Shown here in pieces: positions 42,721 through 51,747 of a stretch of 64,000 nucleotides of DNA. Source of the stretch: Stigmatella erecta (lineage in GTDB: Bacteria > Myxococcota > Myxococcia > Myxococcales > Myxococcaceae). The notes beneath the pieces were generated by a model, which saw only the letters and a program-made list of their open reading frames with translations, was not told the DNA's origin and ran no database searches. The stretch's first letter is position 1. Every line of letters begins with the position of its first letter. Made by a program: the position numbers and the translations under genes. Where the stretch lies: NCBI RefSeq assembly GCF_900111745.1, contig NZ_FOIJ01000011.1, forward strand, positions 124,001 to 188,000, given 5' to 3'.

Positions 42721-45700
42721 TCAAAGGGCTGGCGCGCGCTTGGGCAGCTCGATGATGAGTTCGGCGAACTCCCCCTCCTGGGATTCCAGGCGGATATGGC
42801 CCTGGTGCCCGCCCACGACGATGTCGTGGCTGAGCGAGAGCCCCAGCCCCGTGCCCTCGCCGGCCGGCTTGGTGGTGAAGAAGGGGTTGAACACGTTGCC
42901 CAGCAGGTGCTTGGGAATGCCCGTGCCGTTGTCCCGCAGCCGCACCTCCACGAAGTCCCCCTGGCTCCGGGTGCGCACGGCCAGCCGCGGCGCGAACGCC
43001 GCGCCCAGCAGGCTCTTCTTGCGGCGCAGCGCATAGCAGGCGTTGTCCACGGCGTTGATGAACACCCGGCTGAGCTCCGGGACCACCATGTCCACCTCCG
43101 CCACCTCGGGATCGTACTCCGCCTGGATGTCCACCTCGAAGCCGGGCGTCTTGGCGCGAAAGCCCAGGTAGCCGTGGTCCACGCTCTCGGCGAGCACGGC
43201 GTTCAGCTGCGCGGAGGCGCGCCGGCCCGACAGCTCGCGCGTGTGCAGCAGCATGCCGTTGATGATGTGGTTGGCGCGCCGGCCGTGCTCGCGGATCTTC
43301 GACACGTTCTGCTGGAGGTGCCCGAGCACCTCGTCCTGCTCCTCGCGGAGGGCGGGGGTGGGCGGGGAGGCCATGGCCTTGGACAGCTCCTGGGTGAACT
43401 CCAGGGCCAGCTCCGCGAAGTTGTTGATGAAGTTGAGGGGGTTCTTCAGCTCGTGGGCGATGCCCGCGGTGAGCGTGCCCAGGGAGGCCAGCTTCTCCTG
43501 GGCCACGAGCTGCTTCTGCGTGTCGCGCAGGTGCCGCATCGTGCGGCCCAGCTCCTCGTTCTTCGACTGCAGCTCGCGCGTGCGCTCCTCCACGCGCTGC
43601 TCGAGCGTGTGGCTGTACTCCTCCATCTGCGCGAAGAGCAGCGCGTTCTGGAGCGACAGCGAGGCCTGGGCCGAGAGCAGGCGCAGCACCTCCAGCCGCC
43701 CCGCGGTGAAGGCCCCCACCCCGTGGTTGTTCTCCAGGTAGAGCAGGGCCACCAGCTTGCCCTGGCTGATGAGCGGCGCGCAGAGCACCGAGCGCAGGCG
43801 GTGCGCGGCCACGTAGGGGTCCTGCGTGAACAGCCCTTCGGCCGAGGCGTTGTCCAGCACGAGGCTCTCGCGCGTGCGCGCCACGAAGTGAACGATGGCC
43901 GGGGAGAGCAGCGTGCTGCCCTCCACCGGCGAGGAGAGCCGGGCCGCGGACGCCGAGCCCACCGCCTGCTCGGCCTCGATGACGAGCGAGCCCCCGCGCA
44001 CCAGGATGAGCAGCCCGCGCTGCGCCCCCGCGTTCTCCAGCACGATGCGCATCAGGCGCTCCAGCAGGGGGTCCAGGAGAATCTCCCCCGAGATGGCCTG
44101 GGCGGCCTTGATGACGGTGGCCAGGTCGAGCAGGTCCCCCCCTCCGCTGGAGGAGGTGCTCGTCAGGGGGTTGTGGGCGCGGGCCAGGGCCTGGCTCCGG
44201 GCGAAGGCCACCGGGTAGCGCTTCTCGAGGTCGGCCACCTTGGCCTCGGCGCCCCAGCGGCGGTAGGCCCCCGCGGCCTCCAGCAGGCTGTCCCGGGCCA
44301 GCCGGTCCCGGCCGATGGACAGCAGGAACTCCGCGGCGAGCTCGTGGCACAGGGCCTCTTCGTTCACGTAGCCCTGCTTCCGGGCCTCCGCCGCGGCCTC
44401 CTCGTAGAGCGCCACCGCGCTCAGCCGGTCTCCGCGCACCCGCGCCCGCTCCGCCTCCACGAGCAGGTAGCGGTGCAGCGAGTTCACCGGCGAATGATCC
44501 ACCCAGTGCTTCGTGCGCGCCTGGTTCTTCTCGACCTGGGCCAGGAAGCGCGCCCGGTCCGCCTCGGACGCGCCGCCATGCGCCGAGAGCAGCGCCAGCG
44601 ACTGGTAGAAGTGGAAGAGCAGGTAGGGGAACTGGCCCACCAGCGTCGTCACATGCGGCTCCGCCACCTCCGACAGGGCGGCCGCGCGCGCCCGGTCCCG
44701 GAAGAAGTACGCCAGCAGGCCCTGCTTCAGGTAGAGCAAGGACAGGCCCCAGCCCGAGCCCGACGCTTCGAGATCCACCAGCTCCCGCGCCTCATCGAAG
44801 GACTCCCCCACCAGCCGCGTGGTCTCCCGGGAGCGGCCCATCAGGTTGAGCAGGGTCTGCCGGAGGGTGCGCAGGATGTAGGAGCCCGCCTTGAGCTTCC
44901 GGGCCGTCATCAGCTGCAGGGAGCGCTCGGTCTGCTGCAGCACCTCGTCGAGCGGAAGGCCCGCGTAGAACTGATGCAGGGAGAAGAAGCTGGCCGAGTA
45001 CGCCAGGAACTCCATGTCCCCGGTCTCCAGCCCTGCCTCGATGGCCACCTGCAGCGGCGGCAGCGTGTCGCGCAGGTGCCGCTTCCAGTGCAGGATGGAG
45101 CTGGCGGTGATGAGGTACACCTTGCACTTGAGCCGCCGCAGGTTCGTCCGCTCCTGCAGCGCCAGGACCAGGTCCGCGAGTTCGCTGGCCCGGCCCATGT
45201 CGTCCAGGATGGACGATTGGATGACCCCGTAATCCACATAGAACGAGGGGGCCTCCGGCGCGTTGCCATGCAGCAGGCACAGCTTCAGCATCTCCATGGA
45301 GACGGTCAGCGCCGAGAGCGCGTTCTGCGAGTACAACGCAGAGATCATCGTCATGGAGAGCTGACAGAGCGCCAGCCACCGGGGCTCCGTCATCGGCGGC
45401 AGGTTCAGCAGTTCCTCCTGGCTGCGGCCTTCGATGAGCGCCTGGACCGGGGCGAGGCGCTCCAGCAGGACCGTCAGGTCCACGTTCCGGGGCAGCTCCA
45501 GGCCCAGCAGGGACATGGCCCGGTACCCATCCTCGATGGTCCGGTGAATCTCACTGCGCATCACGCAGGAGGCCATGCGGACCTCGTACACCCGCGCCTT
45601 CTCCACCGGCTCCTGGATCCGTTCGAGCAGCAGCTCCGAGAGCTCATCTCCCCGTTCGAGGCGGCTGTTGGCGTACTCCGTCTCCATGGCCTCCATGAAG

Positions 45701-48051
45701 AGGTCGCGGCACAGGGCGTAGTGCCGCGTCCAGGCGTCCTCGGGCAGGAGCGAACGGCCCACCGAGAAATAGCGCAGGGCGGGCTCGAACGCGGCCGAGG
45801 CCTTGGCCTTGCGGCCCGCCAGGAGGTTGAGCCGCGCCAGCTCGCACCGCTCCGCCTCGCCCGTCACCAGGGACAGGCCCAGGTTGAGCTGGTGGACCCG
45901 CTCGATGAGGTGCTCCTCCCACTGCTCGGGCGCCGCGCAGGCCAGCAGCATCCGGGCCACGCGCAGGTGCAGCGCCGCCCGGTCCTCCGGGGAGATGAGG
46001 GAGTAGGCGGCCTGCTGCACGCGGTCGTGAAAGAACCGGTAGGCGCGCTCCTCGCGGTCCAGGGGCAGGATGAGGTCCTCCGCGATGGCCGGCGCCAGCC
46101 GCTCCTCCACCTCCCCGGGGGCACACCCGAGCACGATGGCCAGGGAGCGGAGCGGGAACCGGTTGCCCAGGCAGGCGGCCAGCTCCAGCACCTGCCGCGT
46201 TGGCCCCGGCAGCCGCTGAAGCTTGGAGGTCATCAGCGCGACGACGTTGTCGGTCAGCCCCCGCGCCCGGATGGCCTCCAGGTCCCAGGTCCACGCGTTC
46301 TCGTCCGGGGCCAGGCCGATGAGCCCATCCTCGTACAGCGCCCGCAGCAGCTGCCCGATGAAGAGGGGATTGCCCCCGGAGCGGTCCCAGAGCAGCCGGG
46401 CCAAGGGCTCCGTGCGCCCAGTGGCGCCGTGGAACGTGTCCGTGACGAGCTGCTCCACGTGCGAGGGCTCCAGGGGGCCCATGCGCAGCCTGGTGACGTG
46501 CGCGCCCGCCTCTTCCAGGGACTTCTGCATCCAGCGCAGCGGGTGCGCGGGGCCCACCTCGTCCTCGCGGTAGGCCCCCACGATGAGCAGGTGCCGGAGC
46601 CCCGACTCCGTCAGGAGCATCTGGATGAACTGGAGCGAGGGGTGGTCCGCCCACTGCAAGTCATCCAGGAAGAGGGCCAGCGGGTGCTGCTCCGAGACGA
46701 GGGCGCCCACGAAGCGCTGGAAGACGAGGTTGAAGCGCAGGGGGGCTTCCTGCGAGGACAGCTCCGGCACGGGCGGCTGCGGCCCGATGACGCGCGCGAG
46801 CAGGGGCAGCACATCGACAATCACCTGGCCGTTCTCGCCCAGGGCCTCGGTGAGCCGCTGCCGCCAGCGGCCCAGCTCCGCCTCGCTCGTCGTCAGGAGC
46901 CGGCGGACGAAGTCGGAGAAGGCCTGGAGCAACGGGGCATAGGGCACGTCCCGCTGCAGCTGCTCGAACTTGCCCGGCAGGAAGTGAATGCCCCGCTCCA
47001 GGGCGGGCCCCCGCATCTCGTGGACGAGCATGCTCTTGCCCATGCCGGACTCGCCGCTCACCAGCACCAGCCCGGCCTGGCCCCGCGCGCCCCGGTCCAG
47101 GGCCCGCATCAGCCCCTCCACCTGCACCTCGCGCCCGTAGAGCTTCTGGGGGAGCAGGAACCCGCGGGCGCAGTCGTGCTGGCCCGGCAGGAAGTTCTCC
47201 AGGCTCCGCCCGGGCTCCTGGGGCGCTGCCCGCCAGGCCTTCAGGCACTCCTCCAGGTCCCGCTTCAGCCCCAGCGCGCTCTGGTACCGGTCCTCCGCCG
47301 TCTTGGCGAGCAGCTTCATCACCACCTCCGAGACGGGAAGCGGCAGGGAGGGCTCCACCTCCCGGGGTGGCGGCGGCCGCTGGGCGATGTGGAGGTGGAC
47401 CAGCTCGACCGTGTCCACGGAGGCGAAGGGGACGCGCCCGGTCAGCATCTCGTAGAGCGTCACGCCCAGGGAGTAGAGGTCCGAGCGGTGGTCGATGACG
47501 CGGTTCATCCGCCCGGTCTGCTCGGGCGAGATGTAGCGCACGGTGCCCTCCAGGTGGTGGGGATGCAGCAGGCTGGGGGTCTCCCGGGCCTGCAGGGAGG
47601 CCAGCCCAAAGTCGATGAACCGAAGCTGCTGCTGGAGCGGCTCGACGACGATGTTGGAGGGGTTGACGTCCTTGTGGAGCACCCCCAACCGGTGCACCGC
47701 GGCGAGCGCGGAGGCCAGCGCGATGCCCCACTGGAGCGCCTCCTCCAGGGACAGCCGGCGCTCGTCCAGAAGGGCCCGCAGGGGCCGGGCCCCGGAGTCC
47801 TCCATCACGATGGCCCAGCTGTTGCCCACGGGCTCCAGCCCGAGCACCACCACGGCCCCCGTGCCCGAGACCTTGCGGCCAATCTCGTACTCGCGCTTGA
47901 AGCGGGTGACATCCTCCAGGCTGGGGTACTCCTCTCCCAGCAGCTTGAGCACCACGGGCGCCCCGTCCGCGAGGCGGTGGGCCCGGTACACCAGGGTGCG
48001 CGTGCTTCGGTGGATCTGGGCCTTGAGCTCGTACCCGATGATGCCCCGCAT
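42721..48051 (-). CDS. Ser/Thr kinase - AAA ATPase - GAF - histidine kinase fusion
   Basis: 1776 residues. The ATG at 48051 (MRGIIGYEL) has GAGGAG nine bases upstream and is preferred to an earlier in-frame Met. Residues about 1-270 are a Hanks-type kinase (VVLKLLGEEY, HKDVNPSNIVVE, FIDFGLAS). About 300-560 is an AAA_16 ATPase (GESGMGKSMLVHEM Walker A near 332, LALFLDDLQWAD). A long TPR-like helical region follows, then GAF (about 1330-1480), DHp (GIAHELKNPLNFINN near 1533) and HATPase (FINAVDNACYAL, GEGTGLGLSL). All key residues look intact. No regulator is adjacent. Such giants are typical of myxobacteria and cyanobacteria. Confidence 0.93.
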   Translation of the reverse strand: MRGIIGYELKAQIHRSTRTLVYRAHRLADGAPVVLKLLGEEYPSLEDVTRFKREYEIGRKVSGTGAVVVLGLEPVGNSWAIVMEDSGARPLRALLDERRLSLEEALQWGIALASALAAVHRLGVLHKDVNPSNIVVEPLQQQLRFIDFGLASLQARETPSLLHPHHLEGTVRYISPEQTGRMNRVIDHRSDLYSLGVTLYEMLTGRVPFASVDTVELVHLHIAQRPPPPREVEPSLPLPVSEVVMKLLAKTAEDRYQSALGLKRDLEECLKAWRAAPQEPGRSLENFLPGQHDCARGFLLPQKLYGREVQVEGLMRALDRGARGQAGLVLVSGESGMGKSMLVHEMRGPALERGIHFLPGKFEQLQRDVPYAPLLQAFSDFVRRLLTTSEAELGRWRQRLTEALGENGQVIVDVLPLLARVIGPQPPVPELSSQEAPLRFNLVFQRFVGALVSEQHPLALFLDDLQWADHPSLQFIQMLLTESGLRHLLIVGAYREDEVGPAHPLRWMQKSLEEAGAHVTRLRMGPLEPSHVEQLVTDTFHGATGRTEPLARLLWDRSGGNPLFIGQLLRALYEDGLIGLAPDENAWTWDLEAIRARGLTDNVVALMTSKLQRLPGPTRQVLELAACLGNRFPLRSLAIVLGCAPGEVEERLAPAIAEDLILPLDREERAYRFFHDRVQQAAYSLISPEDRAALHLRVARMLLACAAPEQWEEHLIERVHQLNLGLSLVTGEAERCELARLNLLAGRKAKASAAFEPALRYFSVGRSLLPEDAWTRHYALCRDLFMEAMETEYANSRLERGDELSELLLERIQEPVEKARVYEVRMASCVMRSEIHRTIEDGYRAMSLLGLELPRNVDLTVLLERLAPVQALIEGRSQEELLNLPPMTEPRWLALCQLSMTMISALYSQNALSALTVSMEMLKLCLLHGNAPEAPSFYVDYGVIQSSILDDMGRASELADLVLALQERTNLRRLKCKVYLITASSILHWKRHLRDTLPPLQVAIEAGLETGDMEFLAYSASFFSLHQFYAGLPLDEVLQQTERSLQLMTARKLKAGSYILRTLRQTLLNLMGRSRETTRLVGESFDEARELVDLEASGSGWGLSLLYLKQGLLAYFFRDRARAAALSEVAEPHVTTLVGQFPYLLFHFYQSLALLSAHGGASEADRARFLAQVEKNQARTKHWVDHSPVNSLHRYLLVEAERARVRGDRLSAVALYEEAAAEARKQGYVNEEALCHELAAEFLLSIGRDRLARDSLLEAAGAYRRWGAEAKVADLEKRYPVAFARSQALARAHNPLTSTSSSGGGDLLDLATVIKAAQAISGEILLDPLLERLMRIVLENAGAQRGLLILVRGGSLVIEAEQAVGSASAARLSSPVEGSTLLSPAIVHFVARTRESLVLDNASAEGLFTQDPYVAAHRLRSVLCAPLISQGKLVALLYLENNHGVGAFTAGRLEVLRLLSAQASLSLQNALLFAQMEEYSHTLEQRVEERTRELQSKNEELGRTMRHLRDTQKQLVAQEKLASLGTLTAGIAHELKNPLNFINNFAELALEFTQELSKAMASPPTPALREEQDEVLGHLQQNVSKIREHGRRANHIINGMLLHTRELSGRRASAQLNAVLAESVDHGYLGFRAKTPGFEVDIQAEYDPEVAEVDMVVPELSRVFINAVDNACYALRRKKSLLGAAFAPRLAVRTRSQGDFVEVRLRDNGTGIPKHLLGNVFNPFFTTKPAGEGTGLGLSLSHDIVVGGHQGHIRLESQEGEFAELIIELPKRAPAL

Positions 48052-48134
48052 GGCCGTCTCCTCAACACACCCCACCCGCCGCATGGCTTCGCGGCAGCAG
48101 CGGGGCGCGAATGGTATCAGGACCCCGGAGGCCG

Positions 48135-48656
48135 TCAGCGCCGGGGGGCAGGCGCCTTCTTCGCGGCAGCCTTCTTCGCCCCGGCAGGCGCCTCGCCCCT
48201 CAACAGGGCAAGCACCTCCTGGACGTGGCCCGCCACCTTCACCTTCGGCCAGACGTGTTTCACCTGGCCTCGCGGATCAATGAGGAAGGTGGTCCGGGTG
48301 ATGCCCATGTACGTGCGGCCGTAGTTGGTCTTCTCGCCCCAGACGCCATACGTCTCGGAGGCCGTGTGCTCCGTGTCCGCCAGCAGCGCAAAGGGCAGGT
48401 TGAACTTGGCGGCGAACTTCTGGTGCCGCGCGGTGCTGTCCGGCGACACGCCCAGCACCACCGCGCCCGCCTTCTGGAGCGCGGAGGACTCGTCCCGGAA
48501 GTCACACGCCTCCGTCGTGCAGCCGGGGGTGTCGTCCTTGGGGTAGAAGTAGAGGACGACGTGCTTGCCCGCGAACTGGGCGAGCGACACGGTGTTTCCG
48601 TTTTGATCCGGGAGCTGGAAACCCGGGGCCGCGCTACCTGCTTGGGGAATGGGCAT
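48135..48656 (-). CDS. bcp: Thioredoxin-dependent peroxiredoxin (Bcp/PrxQ) with basic tail
   Basis: 173 residues from the ATG at 48656. The PrxQ signature DDTPGCTTEACDFRDE contains the peroxidatic Cys and a resolving Cys five residues later. GVSPDSTARHQKFAAKFNLP and TFLIDPRGQVKHVW complete the thioredoxin fold. It reduces hydroperoxides with thioredoxin. The last ~15 residues (GAKKAAAKKAPAPRR) are a lysine/alanine tail like histone H1 or nucleoid proteins, absent from most Bcp enzymes. Confidence 0.94.
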   Translation of the reverse strand: MPIPQAGSAAPGFQLPDQNGNTVSLAQFAGKHVVLYFYPKDDTPGCTTEACDFRDESSALQKAGAVVLGVSPDSTARHQKFAAKFNLPFALLADTEHTASETYGVWGEKTNYGRTYMGITRTTFLIDPRGQVKHVWPKVKVAGHVQEVLALLRGEAPAGAKKAAAKKAPAPRR

Positions 48657-48729
48657 GCTGCCCGTGGTAATCCTGGGCCCCGGGGCGCGCAAGCACGACT
48701 TTCCAGGTCTCCTCCAGGAGGAAGAACCT

Positions 48730-49221
48730 TCAATGTCCCCCCGGGCCGTGCGCGCCAGCTTCCTCGCCGGGGGGGTGGGACGTTGCCTCGAGCCGGACCA
48801 GCTTCGCCTGGCACTCCGTGAGGGCCTGGCGCACCGCCTCGCGCCGGGCGTCCTCCGTCACGCCCAGCTCCTGGGCCAGCTGGGCACAGGCGGCGCGCTG
48901 GGCCTCCAGCGCATCCAGGCCGGGCCCCTCGGCCGCGGGCGTGGCGAGCGGCCGGGGTGGCAGGGTGCCCCGGAGGGAGAGGATGGCCGCGAGCCGCTGC
49001 TCGGCTTCTGGCCGGCCCCGGGAGTCCTTGGGCACGGCCTCGAAGGCGGCAATCACCGCGTCATACGCCGGGTCCCGGGGGTGCACCCCGCGCTGGACGA
49101 GGTCCGCGTACTGGGCCTCGGCCTTCTGCAGTTGTCCTGCGCCCGTGTCACACCCGGGCCCCAGGAGCACGCCCGGCAGGACCACCGCGACAAGCAGGAG
49201 ACGATGGAAAGTGAAAGACAT
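48730..49221 (-). CDS. Hypothetical lipoprotein
   Basis: 163 residues. The lipoprotein signal ends VVLPGVLLGPGC. The mature part is helical with QLQKAEAQYADLVQRGVHP and LDALEAQRAACAQLAQELG, and a Gly/His tail (GAHGPGGH). No recognised family. It diverges from the metal-transport gene starting at 49273 with 51 bases between the starts. Confidence 0.75.
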   Translation of the reverse strand: MSFTFHRLLLVAVVLPGVLLGPGCDTGAGQLQKAEAQYADLVQRGVHPRDPAYDAVIAAFEAVPKDSRGRPEAEQRLAAILSLRGTLPPRPLATPAAEGPGLDALEAQRAACAQLAQELGVTEDARREAVRQALTECQAKLVRLEATSHPPGEEAGAHGPGGH

Positions 49222-49272
49222 GAGGCGCTCCTATGCTGGCCATGCAGACCGGGGAAGACTAGGGTCGCCCAC

Positions 49273-49914
49273 GTGCCTCCCATTCTCTTCGCATTCATTG
49301 TCGGGCTGGGCCAGGGCCTGCTCCATGCCGTGGGGCCTGACCACTGCGCCGCCATGGCCACGCTTGGGACCCTGGAGGGCGGGCGGCGCCGGGCCGCGGT
49401 CATGACCGCGGTCCGGTTCGCCTGTGGGCACGCCGCCATGCTGGGAGGGGTGGCCGCCGTCTGCCTGCTCGCCGGCGTGGGCCTGTCCGAGGCCTTCGAG
49501 CGCTGGGCGGAGGTGTTTGGCGGGGTGGTGCTGGTGGCGCTGGCCGTCACCGCCCTGCTGTTTCCCAACAGTTTGAACCACGGCCACCCGCACCTGCCGA
49601 GCCACACCCACGAGCCCCATGCCCACATCCACCGGCACATGAGCACCGCGGCCGGCGCCCTCATGGCCGTCAGCGGCGTGCGCTCGCTGCTGCTCGCCCT
49701 GCCCCCGCTGCTCATGGGCGGCAGCATGAGCCTGGCGGCCTGGACGTACCTGCCCGGGTTCGCCCTGGGCATCCTCATTGGCATGGGCGCGGTGGGCCTG
49801 CTGTTCGCCGAGGGCATCTCCCGGATGAGTGCCCAGCTCGTCGCCTGGCTGCAGCGCGCCGTGGCGGTGAGCTCGGGGGTGCTGGGCCTGTTCTGGATCG
49901 GCTCCCGGCTCTGA
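49273..49914 (+). CDS. NiCoT/RcnA-like membrane transporter with His-rich loop
   Basis: 213 residues from a GTG at 49273 (an ATG at 49204 is in frame, but its extension looks non-natural). The N-terminal helix has GLLHAVGPDHCAAMATLGTL, the HxxxxDH nickel/cobalt-type motif. About five to six membrane helices follow. A cytoplasmic or periplasmic loop at about residues 98-118 is full of His (NHGHPHLPSHTHEPHAHIHR), as in metal exporters. It probably moves a divalent metal; direction is unknown. The gene ends in a palindrome shared with the convergent response-regulator gene. Confidence 0.8.
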   Translation: MPPILFAFIVGLGQGLLHAVGPDHCAAMATLGTLEGGRRRAAVMTAVRFACGHAAMLGGVAAVCLLAGVGLSEAFERWAEVFGGVVLVALAVTALLFPNSLNHGHPHLPSHTHEPHAHIHRHMSTAAGALMAVSGVRSLLLALPPLLMGGSMSLAAWTYLPGFALGILIGMGAVGLLFAEGISRMSAQLVAWLQRAVAVSSGVLGLFWIGSRL

Positions 49915-49922
49915 GCCGGGAG
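49902..49922. terminator. Palindromic hairpin between NiCoT-like and DUF4388 genes
   Basis: CTCCCGGCTC-T-GAGCCGGGAG is a perfect ten-base inverted repeat. It covers the NiCoT-like stop (49912-49914) and ends 4 bases before the stop of the minus-strand gene. Confidence 0.6.
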
Positions 49923-49926
49923 GCCG

Positions 49927-51252
49927 CTACGTCTGGCGGTCCAGGACGCCCAGGGACGTCATCGCCACGAGGAAGCCGTAGACGACGTGCTCGGGGCGGT
50001 TGGCATACGCCAGCAGCTCCGCCACCGTCCGGTGGCCGTCCACGCGCGGCAGCAGCTCCGCCTCCCAGCGCTCCAGCTCCACCTCGTTGAGCTGATAGGA
50101 GGGCGCCACGGCGGGCACGAGCCGGTCCTCCGGCTGGAGCAGCCGCCGCAGGCGCTCGGGCTTGTAGAGCTTCTTCACGCCCCGGACGATGAGGTTGGCC
50201 GGGTGGAGCTCCAGCTTGATGGACTCCGTGGCCGCCTTCTCCATGAAGGACATGACGTAGGTGCCCTCGTCCCAGGAGAAGAGGGAGTAGATGATGGCCT
50301 TGACTTGCTGCCCCACGTAGTAGAGCCGCTCGGTGTCCTTGAGCAGGCCCCGCTCCACGAGCACATCCCCCGTGCGGCGCTGGCTCTGCGTGGCCACCAC
50401 GGTGGCGTCCTGGAGCTGCTCGGGGCGGATCTTCCCCACGCGCACCAGGAACTGGCCAAACCGGTCCGCCAGCAGGTTGGACAGGGCGAACACCGGGGTG
50501 CCGCGCTCGAAGTACACCACCTTCTTCACCTTGCCGCGCTGCACGCCCAGCTCCCCCGTCTCCTTCGACAGGTAGAAGGCGGTGATGAGCGCGGGCAGGT
50601 TGTCCTTGAGCTCGCCCCGGCGCGGGCCCGTTCCCCCTCCGCCCACGGGCACCGGGGTGGCGGGCCTGCCGGGAACGGGGGGCCGCACCACCGTGGCGGG
50701 CGCCTTCTGCAGGGGGCTGGCGGTGAGGTTCGCCCCGCGGATCTCCGCCGAGAGGTTGCCCCCGCCCGTCACCTTGATGCGGCCGGTGAGCTCCATGGCA
50801 TCCTGGGGCCCCTCCTCCTCCACATCGATGTCCAGCTCCACCTCGAAGGCATCCTGGAGCGAGGCGGCCGGGGGCGCCTTCTTCTCCGGGGGCACCAGCT
50901 TGGCCACCGCCTCCAGCAGCTTCTGCGCCTCGAAGGGCTTCTCGAAGTAGCCGGCCGCCGCGTACTTCTGCCGCGCCTCGAGGGCGTGCTTGCCGCCCTT
51001 GAACACGCCGGTGATGAAGAGCAGCGGCAGCTGTGGCTGCTCGCGCCGCAGCGTGTCCGCCAGGTGGTAGCCCATCATGTCGGGCAGCAGGATGTCGAGC
51101 ACCGCGGCGGCGGGCGGGTTCGTCCGGGCGCTCTCGATGGCTTGCTTGCCCTTGCTGGCGCCGCTCACCTCGTAGCCTGCGTCCTCGAACAGCTGGGTGA
51201 GGAGAGAGAGGAGCTCTGTGTTGTCATCCACAACGAGGATTCGCGGCGCCAT
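49927..51252 (-). CDS. Receiver domain - DUF4388 response regulator
   Basis: 441 residues. The ATG at 51252 (MAPRILVVDDNTE) starts the receiver; the open frame continues for 500 codons upstream only as antisense of the methyltransferase gene. Receiver residues: DD pair, phospho-Asp in AAVLDILLPDMMGY, Thr in LLFITGVF, Lys in FEKPFE. A linker with an acidic run leads to a DUF4388 (PATAN-type) domain (about 215-300, GELKDNLPALITAFYLSKET) and a second related C-terminal block ending in RVDGHRTVAELLAYANRPE. DUF4388 proteins are gliding or signalling adaptors in myxobacteria and cyanobacteria. Confidence 0.92.
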   Translation of the reverse strand: MAPRILVVDDNTELLSLLTQLFEDAGYEVSGASKGKQAIESARTNPPAAAVLDILLPDMMGYHLADTLRREQPQLPLLFITGVFKGGKHALEARQKYAAAGYFEKPFEAQKLLEAVAKLVPPEKKAPPAASLQDAFEVELDIDVEEEGPQDAMELTGRIKVTGGGNLSAEIRGANLTASPLQKAPATVVRPPVPGRPATPVPVGGGGTGPRRGELKDNLPALITAFYLSKETGELGVQRGKVKKVVYFERGTPVFALSNLLADRFGQFLVRVGKIRPEQLQDATVVATQSQRRTGDVLVERGLLKDTERLYYVGQQVKAIIYSLFSWDEGTYVMSFMEKAATESIKLELHPANLIVRGVKKLYKPERLRRLLQPEDRLVPAVAPSYQLNEVELERWEAELLPRVDGHRTVAELLAYANRPEHVVYGFLVAMTSLGVLDRQT

Positions 51253-51360
51253 CGGGTCCCGTAACCTAGCAAAAGCGGGCGACAGGATCAGGAAACTGTT
51301 GGTCCCCCGAAGAGGAGGAGGGTGCATCCGCCCCGCGAGGCGGGGTAGGTTCCCTCCCCC

Positions 51361-51741
51361 GTGATTCGCTTCTTCCCGCGCCTTGGCCCGTGGCTGCTCC
51401 TGTGGTGTCTGGGCCTTGCCCTGCCAGGGCTGGGCCATGCCCAGGACGGGGGCCCGGGCGATGGTGGGATGGACGGGGGCGAAGTCGCACCCGCGCCGGA
51501 CGCCTCCGTGGGCGAGGGCGGGGCGGACCGGGACACCCCCGAGGGCGAGGAGGGGGTGGGCCGGGTCCCCCTCACCTGCCACCGCAGCAGCGACTGCGCG
51601 GCCCGCTTCAGCTGCCAGGGCGGCCGGTGCCAGTACACCGGCGTGCGCGAGGCGGAACGGGTGGGGTGCCTGCTGGGGCCCGAGGCGGCGGTGGGGTTGA
51701 TGGGACTGGGGTTGGCGGCGCGCTGGCGCCGGAAGGGGTAG
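51361..51741 (+). CDS. Small secreted protein with MYXO-CTERM sorting tail
   Basis: 126 residues starting at a GTG. A signal peptide (PWLLLWCLGLALPGLGHA) is followed by a D/G-rich stretch and a Cys-containing module CHRSSDCAARFSCQGGRCQY. The C-terminus is GCLLGPEAAVGLMGLGLAARWRRKG: an invariant-type Cys, a hydrophobic helix and an Arg cluster, i.e. a MYXO-CTERM tail for processing by a myxosortase and surface anchoring. Function unknown. The O-methyltransferase gene starts 6 bases later and is probably co-transcribed. Confidence 0.8.
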   Translation: MIRFFPRLGPWLLLWCLGLALPGLGHAQDGGPGDGGMDGGEVAPAPDASVGEGGADRDTPEGEEGVGRVPLTCHRSSDCAARFSCQGGRCQYTGVREAERVGCLLGPEAAVGLMGLGLAARWRRKG

Positions 51742-51747
51742 ACGCGG

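Noticed and set aside
42043-48324. A continuous 2093-codon open frame on the plus strand opposite the giant kinase gene
   Set aside because: It is an antisense shadow of a very GC-rich gene: composition is dominated by R, H, Q, L, V with no domains, and the minus strand has clear kinase, AAA and histidine-kinase motifs.
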